Positions 14,954 to 23,731 are shown, counted from the stretch's first letter. The stretch: 32,910 nt of DNA from Prevotella sp. (GCA_017400455.1 JAFPTC010000075.1:1-32910), one strand, 5' to 3'. A program made the numbers and translations. The notes: a model not told the origin generated them from the letters alone.

Positions 14954-17900
14954 TTAAGACTTGATTATTTTTATGTTTAGTTTAAAGTCGTCGAAGTCTA
15001 CCTCCTGGCCGTCGTTGGGGACTATCTGGATGTCGTCGGCCAGCACCTGCGTCTTGATATAATCGGCAAAGGCGTCCACGGCTTTTGCCACCTCCTCGTG
15101 GGGGGCGATGCTGATGTTGATGCGGTCGGTAATCTCCAGTCCGCTGTCCTTGCGCAGGTTCTGAATGCGGTTGATGAGCTCGCGGGCCATGCCTTCCTGG
15201 CGCAGCTCGTTGGTCAGCTCTACCTCCAAGGCCACGGTCAGTGCGCCCTCGTTGGCCACCAGCCATCCGGGAATGTCCTCGCTGATGATGTCCACGTCCT
15301 CGGCCAGTATCTCTACGCCCTCCATGCTCTCCAGCAGCAGGCTGCCCTGAGCTTCCAGCTGGGCTATCTGCTCCTGCGACAGGGCGTCCACGGCGGCTGC
15401 CACGGCCTTCATCTGCTTGCCGAATTTCTTGCCCATGGTGCGGAAGTTGCACTTCACCTTCTTCACCAGGATGCCCTGACCTTCGACAAACTTCAGTTCC
15501 TTCACGTTCACCTCGTTCATGATGAGCTGCTTCACGGCCTCGATGTGCTTCTTCTGCTCCTCCGTGGCGGGCACCATGATGCTCTGTAGCGGCTGGCGCA
15601 CCTTGATGTTCACCTTGCGGCGCAGGGCCAGCACCATCGACGTAATCTTCTGGGCCATCTCCATGCGAGCCTCCAGGTCGGTATCGATGGCGGTCTCGTC
15701 GGCCACGGGGAAGTCGTCCAGGTGGACGCTGTCCTTCAGTCCGCCCAGGTCGCGATAGAGCTGGTCGGCATAGAAGGGAGCGAAGGGAGCCAAGAGCTTG
15801 GCCACCGTCATCAGGCAGGTGTACAGCGTGTCGTAGGCCGAGCGCTTGTCGGCATCCATCTCCTTGCCCCAGAAGCGTTTGCGGTTCAGTCGCACATACC
15901 AGTTGCTAAGGTCGTCGTTCACAAACTGGTCGATGAGTCGGCCTGCGCGGGTGGGGTCGAAGTTGTCCATCTCGGCCTTCACCTTCTTCACCAGGGTGTT
16001 CAGGCAGGACAGGATCCAGCGGTCAATTTCCGGGCGTTCTGTTTGTTGCGTTGTCAACGCAACAGACGGGACGTAGCCATCGACGTTGGCATAGAGGGCG
16101 AAGAAGGAGTAGGTGTTATAGAGGGTGCCGAAGAACTTGCGGCGCACCTCGTCCACGCCCTCGGGGTCGAACTTCAGGTTGTCCCAAGGCTCGGAGTTGG
16201 TCATCATGTAGAAGCGCACGGCGTCAGAACCAAACTTCTCGATCATCTCGAAGGGGTTCACCACGTTGCCCACGTGCTTCGACATCTTGTTGCCCTTGGC
16301 GTCGAGCACCAGTCCGGTGCTGACCACGTTCTTGAAGGCCACCGAGTCGAAAATCATCGTAGCGATGGCGTGCAGGGTGAAGAACCAGCCTCGTGTCTGG
16401 TCCACACCCTCGTTGATATAGTCGGCGGGATAGAACTTCCGCTCGTCAATGAGCTCGCGGTTTTCAAACGGATAGTGCAGCTGGGCATAGGGCATGGAGC
16501 CTGAGTCGAACCACACGTCGATGAGGTCGCTTTCGCGCTTCATGGGTTTTCCGCTTGGCGACACCAGGCGGATATAGTCCACGTAGGGACGGTGCAGGTC
16601 AATGCGGTCGTAGTTCGCCTGCGACATATCGCCGGGCACGAAGCCTTTCTCCTTCAGTGGGTTTTTCTCCATCACGCCGGCTGCAACGGCCTTCTCAATC
16701 TCCTGGTACAGCTCTTCTATCGAGCCGATGCAAATCTCCTCGCCGTCTTCCGAGCGCCAGATGGGCAGCGGCGTGCCCCAGAAGCGTGAGCGCGAGAGGT
16801 TCCAGTCGTTCAGGTTGTCCAGCCAGTTGCCAAAGCGGCCGCTGCCCGTCGACTCGGGGTGCCAGTTGATGGTCTTGTTCAGCTCGCTCATGCGCTCCTT
16901 GCAGGCCGAGCTGCGAATGAACCACGAGTCCAGCGGATAGTAGAGCACGGGCTTGTCCGTGCGCCAGCAGTGAGGATAGTTGTGCACGTGCTTCTCAATC
17001 TTGTACACCTTGTCCTGGGCCTTCAGGTCCATGCAGATGCTGATGTCCAGCGTCTCGTCCTTGTCGGTCAGTGCGTCGTCGTAGGCGTTCTTCACGTAGC
17101 GTCCGGCAAACTTCTGCCATTCGTCCACGTTCACATAGTCCTTCACAAACTGCGGGTCCAGGTCGTCCAGGACGTAATACTTGCCCTGCAGGTCCACGAT
17201 GGGGCGCTCGTTGCCCTTCTTGTCGATGAGCACGATGGGGCAGATGCCGGCCTGCTTGGCCACGAAGGCATCGTCGGCGCCGAAGTTGGGCGCAATGTGC
17301 ACGATGCCGGCGCCGTCCTCGGTGGTCACATAGTCGCCGGGAATGACGCGGAAGGCCTGGCCCATGGGCTTGATGGCGGGCATCAGCTGCTCATACTCCA
17401 TACCCACCAGGTCGGTGCCCTTATAGTGGCCCACGATGCGGTAGGGCATGAACTTCTCGCCCTTCTTGTACTCGGGCATCTCGCCGCCGTCGGTGATGTT
17501 CCCTTCCGGAGCCAGATAGGCATTCAGCCTTGCCTCGGCCAGGATGATGGTGATGGGCTTGGCCGAATAGGGGTTGTAGGTCTGCACGGCCACGTAGTCG
17601 ATCTTCGGGCCCACGCAGAGTGCCGTGTTGGCAGCCAGCGTCCAGGGCGTCGTCGTCCACGCCAGGAAGTAGGTTGCACCCCATCCAGTCATCTCAGGCT
17701 TTGGGTCCTTGATGCGGAAGAGGGCGGTGCACGTCGTGTCCTTCACGTCGCGATAGCATCCCGGCTGGTTCAGCTCGTGGCTCGACAGGCCCGTGCCAGC
17801 AGCCGGCGAGTAGGGCTGGATGGTGTAGCCTTTATAGAGCAGTCCCTTCTGGTAGAACTGCTTCAGCAGCCACCACAGGGTCTCAATATACTTGTTGTCG

Positions 17901-18373
17901 TAAGTGATATAGGGGTTGTCCAGGTCCACGAAGTAGCCCATGCGCTCGGTCAGCTCGCGCCACTCCTTCGTGTAGGTCATCACGTTCTCGCGGCACTTGC
18001 GGTTGTAGTCCTCGGTGGATATATAGCGTGGCGATTCGGGGTTGTCGATGTCAGCCTTGGTGATGCCCAGGCTTTTCTCCACGCTCAGCTCCACGGGCAG
18101 TCCGTGGGTGTCCCAGCCGGCCTTGCGCTTCACCTGGAAGCCCTGCATGGTGCGGTAGCGGTTGAAGGTGTCCTTCAGGGCACGACCCAGCACGTGGTGA
18201 ATGCCCGGATGGCCGTTGGCCGAGGGGGGACCCTCGAAGAACACAAACTGCGGGCATCCCTCACGCTCGTCAATCGAGCGGTGGAAGATGTTCTCCTTCA
18301 TCCACTTCTCCAGTATTTCGTTGTTCACCTGTGTCAGGTTCAAGCCGCTGTGCTCGGCGAATTTCTTTGCCAT
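14954..18373 (-). CDS. ileS: isoleucyl-tRNA synthetase
   Basis: IleRS is the class I synthetase that charges tRNA-Ile. The 1139-residue length and motifs fit the longer type found in Bacteroidetes and eukaryotes. The HIGH-type motif is in SANGHPGIHHVLGR (about 51-64) and the KMSKS motif is DAKGNKMSKHVGN (about 690-703), with the CP1 editing domain between (about 200-430) and the anticodon-binding region after (about 780-960). The start at 18373 gives MAKKFAEHSGLN. The promoter (18421-18452) lies about 50 bp upstream and it heads the longest transcription unit of the window. A 9-bp hairpin lies within the gene at 16045-16063. Confidence 0.97.
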   Translation of the reverse strand: MAKKFAEHSGLNLTQVNNEILEKWMKENIFHRSIDEREGCPQFVFFEGPPSANGHPGIHHVLGRALKDTFNRYRTMQGFQVKRKAGWDTHGLPVELSVEKSLGITKADIDNPESPRYISTEDYNRKCRENVMTYTKEWRELTERMGYFVDLDNPYITYDNKYIETLWWLLKQFYQKGLLYKGYTIQPYSPAAGTGLSSHELNQPGCYRDVKDTTCTALFRIKDPKPEMTGWGATYFLAWTTTPWTLAANTALCVGPKIDYVAVQTYNPYSAKPITIILAEARLNAYLAPEGNITDGGEMPEYKKGEKFMPYRIVGHYKGTDLVGMEYEQLMPAIKPMGQAFRVIPGDYVTTEDGAGIVHIAPNFGADDAFVAKQAGICPIVLIDKKGNERPIVDLQGKYYVLDDLDPQFVKDYVNVDEWQKFAGRYVKNAYDDALTDKDETLDISICMDLKAQDKVYKIEKHVHNYPHCWRTDKPVLYYPLDSWFIRSSACKERMSELNKTINWHPESTGSGRFGNWLDNLNDWNLSRSRFWGTPLPIWRSEDGEEICIGSIEELYQEIEKAVAAGVMEKNPLKEKGFVPGDMSQANYDRIDLHRPYVDYIRLVSPSGKPMKRESDLIDVWFDSGSMPYAQLHYPFENRELIDERKFYPADYINEGVDQTRGWFFTLHAIATMIFDSVAFKNVVSTGLVLDAKGNKMSKHVGNVVNPFEMIEKFGSDAVRFYMMTNSEPWDNLKFDPEGVDEVRRKFFGTLYNTYSFFALYANVDGYVPSVALTTQQTERPEIDRWILSCLNTLVKKVKAEMDNFDPTRAGRLIDQFVNDDLSNWYVRLNRKRFWGKEMDADKRSAYDTLYTCLMTVAKLLAPFAPFYADQLYRDLGGLKDSVHLDDFPVADETAIDTDLEARMEMAQKITSMVLALRRKVNIKVRQPLQSIMVPATEEQKKHIEAVKQLIMNEVNVKELKFVEGQGILVKKVKCNFRTMGKKFGKQMKAVAAAVDALSQEQIAQLEAQGSLLLESMEGVEILAEDVDIISEDIPGWLVANEGALTVALEVELTNELRQEGMARELINRIQNLRKDSGLEITDRINISIAPHEEVAKAVDAFADYIKTQVLADDIQIVPNDGQEVDFDDFKLNIKIIKS
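16045..16063. repeat. perfect short inverted repeat inside ileS
   Basis: GTTGCGTTG (16045-16053) and CAACGCAAC (16055-16063) are exact complements around a single T. The DNA encodes the ALTTQQTE part of a likely surface loop between the catalytic core and the anticodon-binding domain. It may be chance or a small insertion. Confidence 0.4.
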
Positions 18374-18420
18374 AACTGTTAAAACTCTATAACCTTATTT
18401 ATATATTAAAATTTGAGGTG

Positions 18421-18452
18421 CAAAGGTACGAAAAAAAATCTAATGCGGCAAA
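18421..18452 (-). promoter_or_regulatory. ileS promoter
   Basis: On the minus strand, TTTG (18452-18449), a 20-nt spacer and TACCTTTG (18428-18421) fit the Bacteroidetes consensus. It likely drives the whole unit down to 9335. Confidence 0.85.
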
Positions 18453-18552
18453 ATTTTACATAATTCTTTCTGCAAGAAGCCTCGTTTCCTCGCAAAAAGT
18501 CCCCTCCGCGTCAGGCTGAGGCCCCTTCGCGTGGAGCTGCGGCGGCTCCGCG

Positions 18553-18622
18553 CAAAAAAATCTCACGTGAGAAATTTTTCTGGGAGGCCTTCCCGTGAAA
18601 AAATCTCACGTGAGATTTTTTT
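18553..18622. repeat. composite repeat 2: two CACGTG palindromes, no TTGCACC arms
   Basis: Two copies of TCTCACGTGAGA with A and T tracts occur: an imperfect one (18553-18578) and a perfect 26-bp one (18597-18622, A7 to T7). Between them is CTGGGAGGCCTTCCCGTG, related to the GGCCTCCCGTG and CCTTCCCGTG segments of composite repeat 4. The TTGCACC arms seen in repeats 1, 3 and 4 are missing here. Confidence 0.8.
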
Positions 18623-18690
18623 TAAAGTCAATGACCCTCGTTCATAGGCCACCTTGAGTGGCTAATGGAGGGCTTGACAATTATTCCACG

Positions 18691-20283
18691 CTACTTCATC
18701 ATCATCTTAATAATCCTATTCCCAATACGCACTATGGCCACCCTGTTTCCGAGGCGCTGAATCACAACTGGACGGTCAGGAAAAGTCTCAGTTTGATTAA
18801 TCGTTGTGGGGTTCGTGCCGGTTCCTTCGATGGCAACGATGTTTTTGAAATCCTGCCAGGTCGGTGCTGTACGATAACTCTCCAACGATGCCTGTGGGAC
18901 ATGCAGTGTCACATACTCAATGCCTGCATTCTTGAATGTCTTTGCCGCATCGACGGCGGGTGGTACTGCTGCATGGCAATAGACATCGAGCAGCTCCCGA
19001 CAATTGTTAAAAGCATATTCGCCAATAGAAACCACCGATGAGGGAATAGTGACAGTCTGCAGGTTCAGACATCCTGAGAACATGTTGGGGCTGATGGTTT
19101 CTAAACCTTCTGGCAGTACAAAGCTCTTCAGGGCGCGAATCTCTGAAAATGCGTTTTCGCCTATGGACGACAATCCTTCAGGCAAGATGACTGAAGCCAG
19201 ACTCTCGCACCTGTAGAATGTATTTGACCCGATAGAAACCACTGAAGAGGGAATGGTTACCTTGGTCAGGCTTACGCAGCTGTTGAAAGCCCCGTCGTCC
19301 AAGCGCTCCACCCCTTCAGAAATGGTCAACGAGGCCAGATTGTCACAACCTTGGAAAGCGTGGCTGCCTATCACCTTCACGTGCGGTGGAACGACAAAAT
19401 CGGTGAGGCCATTACAGTAAGCAAAGGCCAACCATCCAATCTCCTCCACCTGTGGCCCCAGCTCCACGCTGCGTAGAGATGGGCAGCCCTGCACCCATGT
19501 TCCTACCACTTTTTCGTCAATAAACACATGCTCAATGTTGAGGCAACCATAGAAGCATCCGCTGATTCTGTCTCCCTGTGTATCCTCCTCTTTTACATTG
19601 GTAACCACATTAATAAGAGAAAGGTTTTTCAGGCTACTACAATAGGCGAAAACCAATTTTCCCAGCTCAACATTGTGCAGGCTCAACGACTCCAACGAAC
19701 TGCAGTTGAAAAAAGCCTCGTGGCTTATTCTCTTTAATGTTGAAGGAAATACCACCTTCTTTAGCTTCAACTGATCATAAAAGCAGCGATCGGCTACGAG
19801 GGTAGTCCCCTCACGTAGCTCAACGGCCGCGCCTTCGGACATTTCTCCCTTGTACGTGTATGCTATCGATTCAAGATAAACCACGCCATCGGGTTGGGCT
19901 TCCAGCCAGGCAGTTCCGTCGAAGGCGGCAGCTCCCACACTGTTGATCGTGCTGGGCAGCGTGATGACTGCCAGGTTAGAACAGTTCTTGAAGGCATCTT
20001 TGCGAATCGTGCTGATTCCTTCACCCAGCTTCACCGAAGTGATGTTCTTGCATGCGGCAAAGCCCCTCACAATGTTGACGCGACATGCGCGTCCTTCATA
20101 GACTACCGTGCCAGGAATGACCAGTTCACCAGCATAGTCGGGATTACTCAGTCCCACAGCCTCGGCTGTCTCCATCTTGGTCGACAAGTTGTATTTCACA
20201 CCGTCAATGTCAACCTCACCCGTGAAAGCTGTCGCAAACAGGGGAATGATGGCAAACACTAAATAAATAATAACTCTTTTCAT
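18691..20283 (-). CDS. BspA-type leucine-rich-repeat surface protein
   Basis: This 530-residue secreted protein has a Sec signal peptide (MKRVIIYLVFAIIPLFATAF) and a long run of LRR_5/BspA-like repeats of about 23 residues, such as LTKVTIPSSVVSIGSNTFYR and LQTVTIPSSVVSIGEYAFNN. Proteins of this type in oral and gut Bacteroidetes bind host matrix proteins or other cells; that role is inferred here. The C-terminus (RLGNRVAIVRIGNRIIKMMMK) is basic and does not look like a standard T9SS sorting domain, so the export route is unclear. The ATG at 20283 is chosen because a TTG nine codons earlier lies in the promoter's -7 element. Confidence 0.9.
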   Translation of the reverse strand: MKRVIIYLVFAIIPLFATAFTGEVDIDGVKYNLSTKMETAEAVGLSNPDYAGELVIPGTVVYEGRACRVNIVRGFAACKNITSVKLGEGISTIRKDAFKNCSNLAVITLPSTINSVGAAAFDGTAWLEAQPDGVVYLESIAYTYKGEMSEGAAVELREGTTLVADRCFYDQLKLKKVVFPSTLKRISHEAFFNCSSLESLSLHNVELGKLVFAYCSSLKNLSLINVVTNVKEEDTQGDRISGCFYGCLNIEHVFIDEKVVGTWVQGCPSLRSVELGPQVEEIGWLAFAYCNGLTDFVVPPHVKVIGSHAFQGCDNLASLTISEGVERLDDGAFNSCVSLTKVTIPSSVVSIGSNTFYRCESLASVILPEGLSSIGENAFSEIRALKSFVLPEGLETISPNMFSGCLNLQTVTIPSSVVSIGEYAFNNCRELLDVYCHAAVPPAVDAAKTFKNAGIEYVTLHVPQASLESYRTAPTWQDFKNIVAIEGTGTNPTTINQTETFPDRPVVIQRLGNRVAIVRIGNRIIKMMMK

Positions 20284-20307
20284 AAATTGACAATTTTGTT
20301 CTGTTTG

Positions 20308-20339
20308 CAAAGATAAAAAATATAATTTAGATTAGCAAA
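20308..20339 (-). promoter_or_regulatory. promoter of the LRR gene
   Basis: On the minus strand, TTTG (20339-20336), a 20-nt spacer and TATCTTTG (20315-20308) fit the consensus. The ATG follows 24 nt after the -7 element. Confidence 0.8.
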
Positions 20340-20379
20340 ATGTTTGTGGTTTTTTTTATAAAAACTTGTACAGGCGGGG

Positions 20380-21525
20380 CTATCTAACCGTTCTGTGTCC
20401 CACAGCGGCTTTTAGCCGCCGCAGCACGGCTGTCAGAAGCAGTGGGAAACCGGCGCCGAACAGGACATAGCAGAAGAACTGGCCTACACAATGGCCTACG
20501 GGGGGAACCAGTTCGGCCAGCGGTATGTCCCATCCCAGCTGGTCAAGGACCACGGTGCAAATCTTGAAGCCGGCAAAGTGCAGCCCCATAATGTAAAACG
20601 AGTCACGGCCTATGGACGACAACACTGCTGTAAGCATCTTACTGCGGCATTCTATTAACTTTGCCACATAGCATACCACATACAAGCATGCCAAAGCACT
20701 GACTGTAAGGGTGATGACATCATGAAACCTATTTTCCACTAAGTTTACTCCGCCCACACTGCAAGAGGCATGCCATGCTATCACTACACATATGAGGGCC
20801 ACGATGCCGTTGTCGAACTGAGGGCGCAGCCTGCGCATCAGCAACATGCCCACATAAATGAGCCACGCGGCTACTAAGGTAACGCTGAACAACATTTTGG
20901 TGTATCCCATTGCTGTCAGTGACCACGACAATACTGCCAGACAAAGTAAAACCAGGAAGCGAACTAAATCGAAGGCGTTTTGCTCCCATTGACGGCCGGT
21001 CTTCCTCAGCAGGTTGCTTGATACCGACAGCAGTGTCTGAGCCCAAAACAGTACAAACACAAACCACATGGCACCCAGCAGCGGTTCCTGGCCAACCAAA
21101 AGCAGTGACTTAATACCTTGCACCACATAGTCTGTCGCTCCCCACCACGATACATGATGTCCGGAATAGTTCGTGCCAACATCGTAAACTCCTGTGCTGA
21201 TGAACACATTGTGAAGCAGCAACACGGGGACATAGACATAGAGAAGGGGCAGGTATAGTGTTTTCAGTTTTCGCTTAATAAATGCAACAGGATGCACCAG
21301 TTTCTTGTCGTCAAGGAAAAAACCGCCTATCATAAAAAACACAGGCACATGCCACAGCCATATCAGCAGCACGTTAAGGGGCAGGAAGCGGCTATGAGGC
21401 CAGCAAAATCCTATATGACCCATCACAACAGCTATGATAGCTATCCCTTTGGCCATATCCACCCACTCCTGTCTTTCAGGCTTACATCCCGTCATCATAC
21501 TTGTTTGCGCCATACCAATAAACAT
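20380..21525 (-). CDS. acyltransferase 3 family membrane protein
   Basis: This 381-residue inner-membrane protein belongs to the acyltransferase-3 (OafA/WecH-like) family, which transfers acyl groups to sugars of surface polysaccharides or to other small molecules. Features: an N-terminal KGIAIIAVVMGHIGF with the family His (His37), about 10 hydrophobic segments, and a conserved-looking FFMIGGFFL. The acceptor is unknown. Alternative starts at 21510 and 21498 remain possible; no consensus promoter is visible upstream. GC is lower and codon use is less biased than in the ileS unit, which may mean a more recent origin. Confidence 0.85.
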   Translation of the reverse strand: MFIGMAQTSMMTGCKPERQEWVDMAKGIAIIAVVMGHIGFCWPHSRFLPLNVLLIWLWHVPVFFMIGGFFLDDKKLVHPVAFIKRKLKTLYLPLLYVYVPVLLLHNVFISTGVYDVGTNYSGHHVSWWGATDYVVQGIKSLLLVGQEPLLGAMWFVFVLFWAQTLLSVSSNLLRKTGRQWEQNAFDLVRFLVLLCLAVLSWSLTAMGYTKMLFSVTLVAAWLIYVGMLLMRRLRPQFDNGIVALICVVIAWHASCSVGGVNLVENRFHDVITLTVSALACLYVVCYVAKLIECRSKMLTAVLSSIGRDSFYIMGLHFAGFKICTVVLDQLGWDIPLAELVPPVGHCVGQFFCYVLFGAGFPLLLTAVLRRLKAAVGHRTVR

Positions 21526-21534
21526 GCTACACGA

Positions 21535-21600
21535 CTATGAGACCGTACCACGAACTACACCATTAGGATTGACCCATGTCCCTGTGTAGCTGGAAGTGTC
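21535..21600 (-). pseudogene. possible 3' remnant of a small protein gene
   Basis: On the minus strand, just upstream of the acyltransferase gene, a frame ends in NDTSSYTGTWVNPNGVVRGTVS and stops at 21535. The pattern TGTWVNPNG-GTV looks like part of a beta-sheet domain rather than chance translation, but the frame upstream is AT-rich and has no credible start. It may be the tail of a deleted gene. Confidence 0.3.
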
Positions 21601-21676
21601 GTTTTTAATGATTAGTAATGATTTTTGCGCTGTAAAATTATAAAAAATAAGCATTGCTTCCAAATTTTTTGGACAG

Positions 21677-21752
21677 AAAAAGTTTAGCAAAAGTTTAGCG
21701 TGAGCGTAACCTGCTGTCAAACAGCAGGATAAAAAAGTTTAGAAAAAGTTTA
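21677..21752. repeat. hairpin between AAAAAGTTTAG direct repeats
   Basis: A perfect 8-bp stem (CCTGCTGT, loop CAA, ACAGCAGG; 21710-21728) is flanked on each side by two copies of an approximately 11-bp unit AAAAAGTTTAG (21677-21699 and 21731-21752). It lies just past the stop of the TPR gene (21760). As a terminator it lacks a following T tract on the minus strand, though T-rich repeats precede it. Confidence 0.6.
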
Positions 21753-21759
21753 ATGACTG

Positions 21760-23427
21760 CTATTCCATGCGTTCCAGCTGTTTCTGAAGCTCCTTTCCGC
21801 TGCCTTTAATGGCGAAAACATCCTCTAAAATGTCGGTGCTGATTTGTGACAACCGCGACTTGGATATTCCGATGAAGCCACTTGCATCCTGCATGCGGAT
21901 GTGCAGGCGGAGCAACAGGCAGATTCTGTATTCGTTGCTATCGGGGGAATAGCGCAATGATGAAAGGAAACGGTGATAGCCAGGTAGGGTGTCTCTGACC
22001 ATGGCGTCTATCGCCTGCCATTCCTCCTCGGGAATAGCCTCGCACTTTGCCGACTGGTGCAGTCGGCGATAGAGGTCCGACTGGCTCAGTTGCTGTTCGG
22101 CAACGCTCACCTGCGGGACGTTCTCCCTGCGCAGCTGGGCTATCTCCCTTTGCAGATGGCCCACGGCAGCCTCTTTCGCGGCAATCTGCCTGTACAGCTC
22201 GTCGCTCAGTGCCTGCAGGTCGGTCTTCTCGGCTTCCAGCGCGTGCAGGTTGGCCAGTTCGCCTTCGGCCCTCTTCAGGCTTGCGGCTATGCTTTCATAC
22301 CGTGCTTCCGCCGCCTTTTTCCTTCGTCGCCAGGCATAAACGATGCTGCCTATGGCCACCAGAGCAAGCGCAACGGCAAGGAACAGCATGTTCTTTGCCT
22401 TCCTCTCCCTTTCAGCCCGTTCATGCTCCTTGTTGGCAATGCTCTGGTGGCGGGAGTAATTATATAATGACTTTGCCTGCTCCACCTCTTCCGTGGCCAT
22501 TTGCGCATAAACGCTGTCATTCATTTCGTAACTGTAGAGAGCGTACTTGGTGGCTGAATCCAAGCGTCCTTCTTGGGCAAACAGGAGGGAAAGGCCACGG
22601 GATGCCATGCTTTGGTTCGTGACGTCTTTACCTTCTGAAAATTCTTTTCGGAAGAAATACTCGGCTGAATCGATTTTGTGTGATAAAAGATAATACCTTC
22701 CTATATAAAAGTAACAAGTTTCGCGTCCTTTTTCTATGGTTCCATCTGCATCAAAGTACCCTGATTTTGTCTTTAGCAAATCAATATATGTTTTAGCTTT
22801 TTCCATGTGCCCTTTTTTCAAAAGGGCATGTATAGGTAGTATGCAAAATTTAGCAGCATACTCAGCACCGTATTTTTGCAAAAGCTTATTAAATACCTCA
22901 TCAAAGGTTATAATTACTTTGTCAAGTTGTCCTAACCTGTTATATGCAGCAATTATATGGGCTTCCTCATTTAGGGCTTGTAAGGTGTCCTTGTCTTTCC
23001 ATGCATACTTAATGGATTTGTTAAGACTTTGAATATAGTCTTCCATTAGATTTTGCCAGTAAAAAACATCTGACATCTGCCCGTAGACCCGGCTGAGCGT
23101 GCGGTAGTCGCAGTCGGCCTGGGTGGTGTCGGCACAGTCGGCGGCATCGAGATAGGCGCTGAGGGCAGCGGGTGCCTCGCCCATGTCGGCATAGGTGCGG
23201 CCGAGGATGTAATGGGCGCGGAGGCGCTCGTTGGCGCTGCCGTGGCGGTCGAAATAGTCGGCCAGGCGGAGGGCCAGCGAGTCGTTCAGCATCAGAGAGT
23301 CGGCACGGTTCTGCCGCTCCAGCTCTTCCAGCTGGAGGACCATCTGCTGGTGGCTCTCGCCGCAGGCCGTCATCAGCATCGCTACCAGTGACATGAGGCA
23401 AAGAATGTGGAACAGCTGCTTCATCAT
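21760..23427 (-). CDS. lipoprotein TPR regulator with coiled coil and C-terminal helical domain
   Basis: This 555-residue protein has the layout of Bacteroidales TPR-type regulators: a lipobox signal (LMTAC, Cys22), TPR repeats (about 60-320, such as AHYILGRTYADMGEAPAALSAY and ATKYALYSYEMNDSVYAQ), one transmembrane helix (about 344-364), a coiled coil (about 370-450) and a C-terminal domain (about 460-555) ending GISKSRLSQISTDILEDVF, similar to the DNA-binding tails of this group. It likely senses a periplasmic or cell-state signal and regulates transcription; targets are unknown, but it is divergent from uxuA. The ATG at 23427 follows its promoter. GC falls to about 34% in 22681-23040, against about 68% in 23101-23160 (counted by eye). 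Confidence 0.8.
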   Translation of the reverse strand: MMKQLFHILCLMSLVAMLMTACGESHQQMVLQLEELERQNRADSLMLNDSLALRLADYFDRHGSANERLRAHYILGRTYADMGEAPAALSAYLDAADCADTTQADCDYRTLSRVYGQMSDVFYWQNLMEDYIQSLNKSIKYAWKDKDTLQALNEEAHIIAAYNRLGQLDKVIITFDEVFNKLLQKYGAEYAAKFCILPIHALLKKGHMEKAKTYIDLLKTKSGYFDADGTIEKGRETCYFYIGRYYLLSHKIDSAEYFFRKEFSEGKDVTNQSMASRGLSLLFAQEGRLDSATKYALYSYEMNDSVYAQMATEEVEQAKSLYNYSRHQSIANKEHERAERERKAKNMLFLAVALALVAIGSIVYAWRRRKKAAEARYESIAASLKRAEGELANLHALEAEKTDLQALSDELYRQIAAKEAAVGHLQREIAQLRRENVPQVSVAEQQLSQSDLYRRLHQSAKCEAIPEEEWQAIDAMVRDTLPGYHRFLSSLRYSPDSNEYRICLLLRLHIRMQDASGFIGISKSRLSQISTDILEDVFAIKGSGKELQKQLERME

Positions 23428-23450
23428 CTTCTTCTTCGTGAATCTGGATG

Positions 23451-23481
23451 CAAAGTTACGAATTATTTCAGAAAGTACAAA
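23451..23481 (-). promoter_or_regulatory. promoter of the TPR regulator gene
   Basis: On the minus strand, TTTG (23481-23478), a 19-nt spacer and TAACTTTG (23458-23451) fit the consensus exactly. It supports the ATG at 23427 over an in-frame start at 23496. Confidence 0.85.
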
Positions 23482-23495
23482 AAAAACGCAAAACA

Positions 23496-23680
23496 TGTTG
23501 CACTTCTTGCACCTACTTGCACCTGATTCTAAATTGGAGGCAACAGTCGATTGACAGAAACAGAACGCCTGCTCCCTTTTTCATGGGAAGGCTCCCCAGC
23601 ATCACGGGAGGCCGAGTTTTGAAAAAATCTCACGTGAGATTTTTTTTCTGGCAGGTGCAACGGGTGCAAGTGGTGCAAGT
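23496..23680. repeat. composite repeat 3 (TTGCACC arms, CACGTG palindrome)
   Basis: The left arm (23496-23524) has three TTGCAC(C/T) units; the right arm (23653-23680) has three inverted GGTGCAA units. Inside, a perfect 24-bp palindrome (23622-23645) carries TCTCACGTGAGA between A6 and T6. Bases 23582-23613 (starting CATGGGAAGGCTCCCC) are 31 of 32 identical to the reverse complement of 31976-32007 in repeat 4. Confidence 0.88.
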
Positions 23681-23700
23681 AAAAAAAACATTGGTTTTTC

Positions 23701-23731
23701 TTTGCGCTGTTCAGGAAAATGAGTAACTTTG
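23701..23731 (+). promoter_or_regulatory. uxuA promoter
   Basis: TTTG (23701-23704), a 19-nt spacer and TAACTTTG (23724-23731) fit the consensus exactly. It starts 20 bp after the right arm of composite repeat 3. Confidence 0.88.

Larger units (their letters stand above)
18374..18690. other. intergenic region upstream of ileS with composite repeat 2
   Basis: No gene is seen. It holds the ileS promoter (18421-18452), a GC-rich imperfect hairpin near 18528-18552 (GCGTGGAGC with GCTCCGCGC), and two CACGTG palindromes (18553-18622). It lies between the 3' end of the LRR gene and the 5' end of ileS on the same strand, so the palindromes could also end the LRR transcript. Confidence 0.65.

Noticed and set aside
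16859-18382. A 507-codon open frame on the plus strand opposite ileS
   Set aside because: It mirrors codons of ileS and has no recognisable family; long antisense frames are expected with this codon use.
23496-23680. An insertion sequence
   Set aside because: Inverted ends are present, but there is no transposase frame and no clear target duplication, so it is listed as a repeat only.
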